The notes below the pieces were generated by a model, which worked only from the letters and a program-made list of their open reading frames with translations, searched no databases and had not been told where the DNA came from. A program made the translations under genes and the position numbers. A stretch of DNA of 64,000 nt from an uncultured Prevotellaceae bacterium (GTDB lineage: Bacteria; Bacteroidota; Bacteroidia; Bacteroidales; Bacteroidaceae): the NCBI GenBank assembly GCA_947167515.1, contig CAMVIM010000004.1, positions 62,001-126,000 of the forward strand, given 5' to 3'. Of this stretch, positions 62,022-64,000 are shown piece after piece (position 1 is the first letter of the stretch; every line of letters starts with the position of its first letter).

Positions 62022-62681
62022 TTCGAGTTGTGCCGACCCCAGCAGGTTGAAAGTCATGCGGTGATAGGGTGTGGTGCCGTGATTCAGGATGCCTTGGCGG
62101 TGTTCCTTGGTGGGATAGCCGGCATTGTGGTCCCATCCGTAGAAGGGGAACTCCTTGTGCAGTTCTTTCATGTAGTCGTCGCGATAGGTCTTGGCCAGGA
62201 TGGAGGCTGCAGCGATGGAGAGGTATTTGCCATCGCCCTTCACGATGGTGGCGTGAGGAATCAGCCCCCCTCTTATCCCCCCAAGGGGGGAAGAACCATC
62301 CGGACGGTTTCCCTCCCCCTTGGGGGCTGAGGAACCATACGGCATAAACCTGTTGCCATCGATGATGAGGTACTCTGGTCGCACCTTCAGCCCATCAATC
62401 GCACGGTGCATGGCCGTGATGCTGGCACGGAGGATGTTCATCTCGTCAATCTCTTGTGGCGTGACGATGCCCAACGCCCAGGCCACGGCATCACGTTCAA
62501 TCTCCTCTCTGAGCCTGTACCGCTGTCTGGCCGTGAGTTGCTTCGAGTCGTTCAGCAGGTCGTTGTGGTAGTCGGGCGGCAAGATGACCGCCGCTGCATA
62601 CACACTCCCTGCCAGACACCCTCGCCCAGCCTCATCGCATCCCGCCTCAATCAGGCCTTCTTTATAATAAGGTAATAGCAT
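62004..62681 (-). CDS. rnhB: Ribonuclease HII
   Basis: A 225-residue protein with [12 protein letters not shown] (catalytic Asp-Glu at 15-16), [15 protein letters not shown], and [17 protein letters not shown]. It removes ribonucleotides from DNA. Residues 117-141 ([19 protein letters not shown] and on) are a family A palindromic insertion between the IDGN strand and PHATIVKGD; without it the protein would have the usual ~200 residues. The stop is within an 18-bp repeat duplicated at 61861. Confidence 0.96.
   Translation of the reverse strand: MLLPYYKEGLIEAGCDEAGRGCLAGSVYAAAVILPPDYHNDLLNDSKQLTARQRYRLREEIERDAVAWALGIVTPQEIDEMNILRASITAMHRAIDGLKVRPEYLIIDGNRFMPYGSSAPKGEGNRPDGSSPLGGIRGGLIPHATIVKGDGKYLSIAAASILAKTYRDDYMKELHKEFPFYGWDHNAGYPTKEHRQGILNHGTTPYHRMTFNLLGSAQLELPFAN
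62262..62330. repeat. In-frame palindromic repeat, family A copy 3
   Basis: The same element as 3132-3175 and 3832-3895, with all three C/G or CCGG palindromes. It lies in the opposite orientation relative to its host gene and in another reading phase (encodes [18 protein letters not shown] rather than [14 protein letters not shown]). The element is thus open in more than one frame. Confidence 0.92.
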
Positions 62682-62686
62682 ATATA

Positions 62687-62791
62687 AGGTAAAAGTGAAG
62701 AGTGAAAAATTTGCTACCGCACATGTAAGTCAACAAAATGACCATCTGCTGCGATAGCAAATTTTTCACTTATCATTTTTCACTTATCCTT
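62687..62791. repeat. GTGAAAAATTTGCTA inverted repeat
   Basis: AAGTGAAGAGTGAAAAATTT and GCTACCGCA at 62693-62722 are inverted at 62748-62788 with a short loop. It fills the space between the SDR gene stop and rnhB. A GTGAAGAGTGAA string also occurs at 60522-60538. Confidence 0.85.
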
Positions 62792-62792
62792 T

Positions 62793-63602
62793 TTATTTCG
62801 GCTGCTTGCCAATGTAGGCCAGGATGCCGCCATCCACATAGAGGATATGGCCGTTCACGGCATCGGAGGCGTGAGAGGCGAGGAAGACAGCAGGGCCGCC
62901 GAGTTCGGATGGGTCGAGCCAGCGTCCGGCAGGAGTCTTGGCGCAGATGAAAGAGTCGAACGGATGGCGAGAGCCGTCGGGCTGACGCTCGCGCAGCGGA
63001 GCCGTCTGAGGAGTGGCGATGTAGCCGGGGCCGATGCCGTTGCACTGGATGTTGTACTCGCCATACTCTGAGCAGATGTTGCGGGTAAGCATCTTCAGGC
63101 CACCCTTGGCTGCAGCGTAGGCAGACACAGTCTCACGACCCAGTTCACTCATCATGGAGCAGATGTTGATAATCTTGCCTTCCTTACGCTCCATCATCTC
63201 GGGCAGCACGGCACTGGCGCAGATGAAAGGAGCCACGAGGTCGATGTCGATGACCTGCTGGAACTCGGCACGAGCCATCTCGTGCATGGGGATGCGCTTG
63301 ATGATGCCGGCGTTGTTCACCAAGATGTCAATCTGGCCCACCTCCTTATGGATGGTCTCAACGAGAGCCTTCACACCCTTCTCGTCGGTCACGTCGCACA
63401 CGTAGCCCTTCACGTTGGTGATGCCAGCCTCCTTGTAGTTGTCGAGACCGCGCTGCAGGGCAGCCTCGTTGATGTCGTTGAACACGATGTTCTTCACACC
63501 AGCCTTCACAAAAGCCTTGGCAATGTTGAAGCCGATGCCGTAAGAAGCACCTGTAATCCAGGCGTTCTTACCTTCGAGAGAAAACATAGATAAATCAGCC
63601 AT
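62793..63602 (-). CDS. SDR dehydrogenase, gluconate 5-dehydrogenase/KduD-like
   Basis: A 269-residue classical SDR with the cofactor motif TGASYGIG (~17-24), NNAGI, Ser/Tyr/Lys in SMMSELG and SAYAAAKGG, and GPGYIATPQT. The N-terminus FSLEGKNAWITGASYGIGF matches enzymes acting on gluconate or 2-deoxy-3-keto-gluconate in Bacteroidales. No uronate genes are next to it in the window, so the substrate remains open. A -7 box is at 63706-63713. Confidence 0.9.
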   Translation of the reverse strand: MADLSMFSLEGKNAWITGASYGIGFNIAKAFVKAGVKNIVFNDINEAALQRGLDNYKEAGITNVKGYVCDVTDEKGVKALVETIHKEVGQIDILVNNAGIIKRIPMHEMARAEFQQVIDIDLVAPFICASAVLPEMMERKEGKIINICSMMSELGRETVSAYAAAKGGLKMLTRNICSEYGEYNIQCNGIGPGYIATPQTAPLRERQPDGSRHPFDSFICAKTPAGRWLDPSELGGPAVFLASHASDAVNGHILYVDGGILAYIGKQPK

Positions 63603-63705
63603 AATGATTTTAGTTGTTTAGTTGATTAGTATTTGGGTTGATCAGTTTTTTGAGGTTGTCAGATGAGCCTGTAGAAACGTTGGGTGTGTAGGCTCATTTG
63701 TCTTG

Positions 63706-63713
63706 CAAATTTA
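63706..63713 (-). promoter_or_regulatory. Promoter -7 box for the SDR gene
   Basis: Minus strand TAAATTTG, 104 bp before the ATG at 63602. Confidence 0.5.
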
Positions 63714-63829
63714 CATAAAAACCTTGAGTTGCAAGCCTCTTTGCTCAAAAAACTTCAGTTTTTGGTGTGAAATGACTGAAAAAATCCTGTCGAAGAGGGG
63801 AAAAAGGGAGAGAGACCCCTCTATGCGAG

Positions 63830-64000
63830 TCAGCACTTGCGCCGATACTCTGCCACTCGAATCTGATAGGTGGCCTGGGCAGTGACCAGTTGGCTCTGGG
63901 CCTGGGTGTAGAGCGTGACGGCATCGAGCAGGTCGGTCAGCGTGGTGGTGCCGGCACGGTAAAAGATGCGGTGCATGCGCAGGTTCTCCTGAGCCGATGC
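63830..64000 (-). CDS. TolC-family outer-membrane efflux protein, C-terminal end
   Basis: The last 56 codons are visible: AQENLRMHRIFYRAGTTTLT, DLLDAVTLYTQAQSQLV and TYQIRVAEYRRKC. This is the final helix pair of an outer-membrane efflux protein; the rest is beyond the right edge. It would form the outer duct of a tripartite pump. Confidence 0.85.
   Translation of the reverse strand, partial: ASAQENLRMHRIFYRAGTTTLTDLLDAVTLYTQAQSQLVTAQATYQIRVAEYRRKC

Overview
The window looks like chromosomal DNA of a Bacteroidales bacterium, most likely a Prevotella-type member of the Prevotellaceae. The main reasons are: promoters of the Bacteroidetes sigma-ABfr type (TAnnTTTG) in front of many genes, an almost complete lack of Shine-Dalgarno sequences, a MurF-alanine racemase fusion, BspA-type leucine-rich-repeat surface proteins, and DUF5686-like and PorG-like outer-membrane families. 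No database search could be run, so the genus is an inference.

Layout. 0-8.2 kb, minus strand: two family-2 glycosyltransferases, the murF-alr fusion, a GSCFA protein, a membrane protein, and a DUF2207/LemA pair. 9-13 kb, plus strand: gpmI and a DUF5686-like outer-membrane protein. 13.2-15.7 kb: RNase R, divergent from an epimerase/PAP2/radical-SAM run (15.8-18.6 kb) and a sirtuin. 19.6-27.8 kb: an envelope-biogenesis run of lipoprotein, PorG-like protein, UppS, BamA, three Skp/OmpH chaperones and MurI. 27.8-31.5 kb, AT-rich: a McrB/McrC type IV restriction system and a RelE-type toxin-antitoxin pair, followed by tRNA-Pro(CGG). 32.3-33.9 kb: PEP carboxykinase. 34.1-40.8 kb: a four-gene operon with a papain/C39-like peptidase and three different membrane-associated dynamin-like GTPases. 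40.9-49.3 kb: RNase HI, carboxynorspermidine-type dehydrogenase, RecA, a degenerate kinase, MutS, a DUF4294 protein and a TrmH-type methyltransferase. 49.7-58.3 kb: an accessory block flanked by two inverted ~370-bp MITE-like elements, with cohesin/dockerin-like and BspA-LRR surface proteins, a carbohydrate-binding-type secreted protein, a candidate small RNA and a CdiA-CT-like nuclease gene. 58.7-64 kb: ArgS, a secreted low-complexity protein, RNase HII, an SDR dehydrogenase and the end of a TolC-type protein.

Three things stand out. First, the peptidase plus triple-dynamin operon (34.1-40.8 kb) beside the McrBC/TA locus looks like an uncharacterised membrane-remodelling, possibly defensive, system. 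Second, several families of short palindromic repeats sit in frame inside housekeeping genes (murF-alr twice, rnhB, rnhA, murI, argS, trmH) and also between genes. Third, several intergenic tandem arrays with unrelated unit sequences share the same 23-bp period (24 bp in two others), which points to a common generating or binding mechanism.
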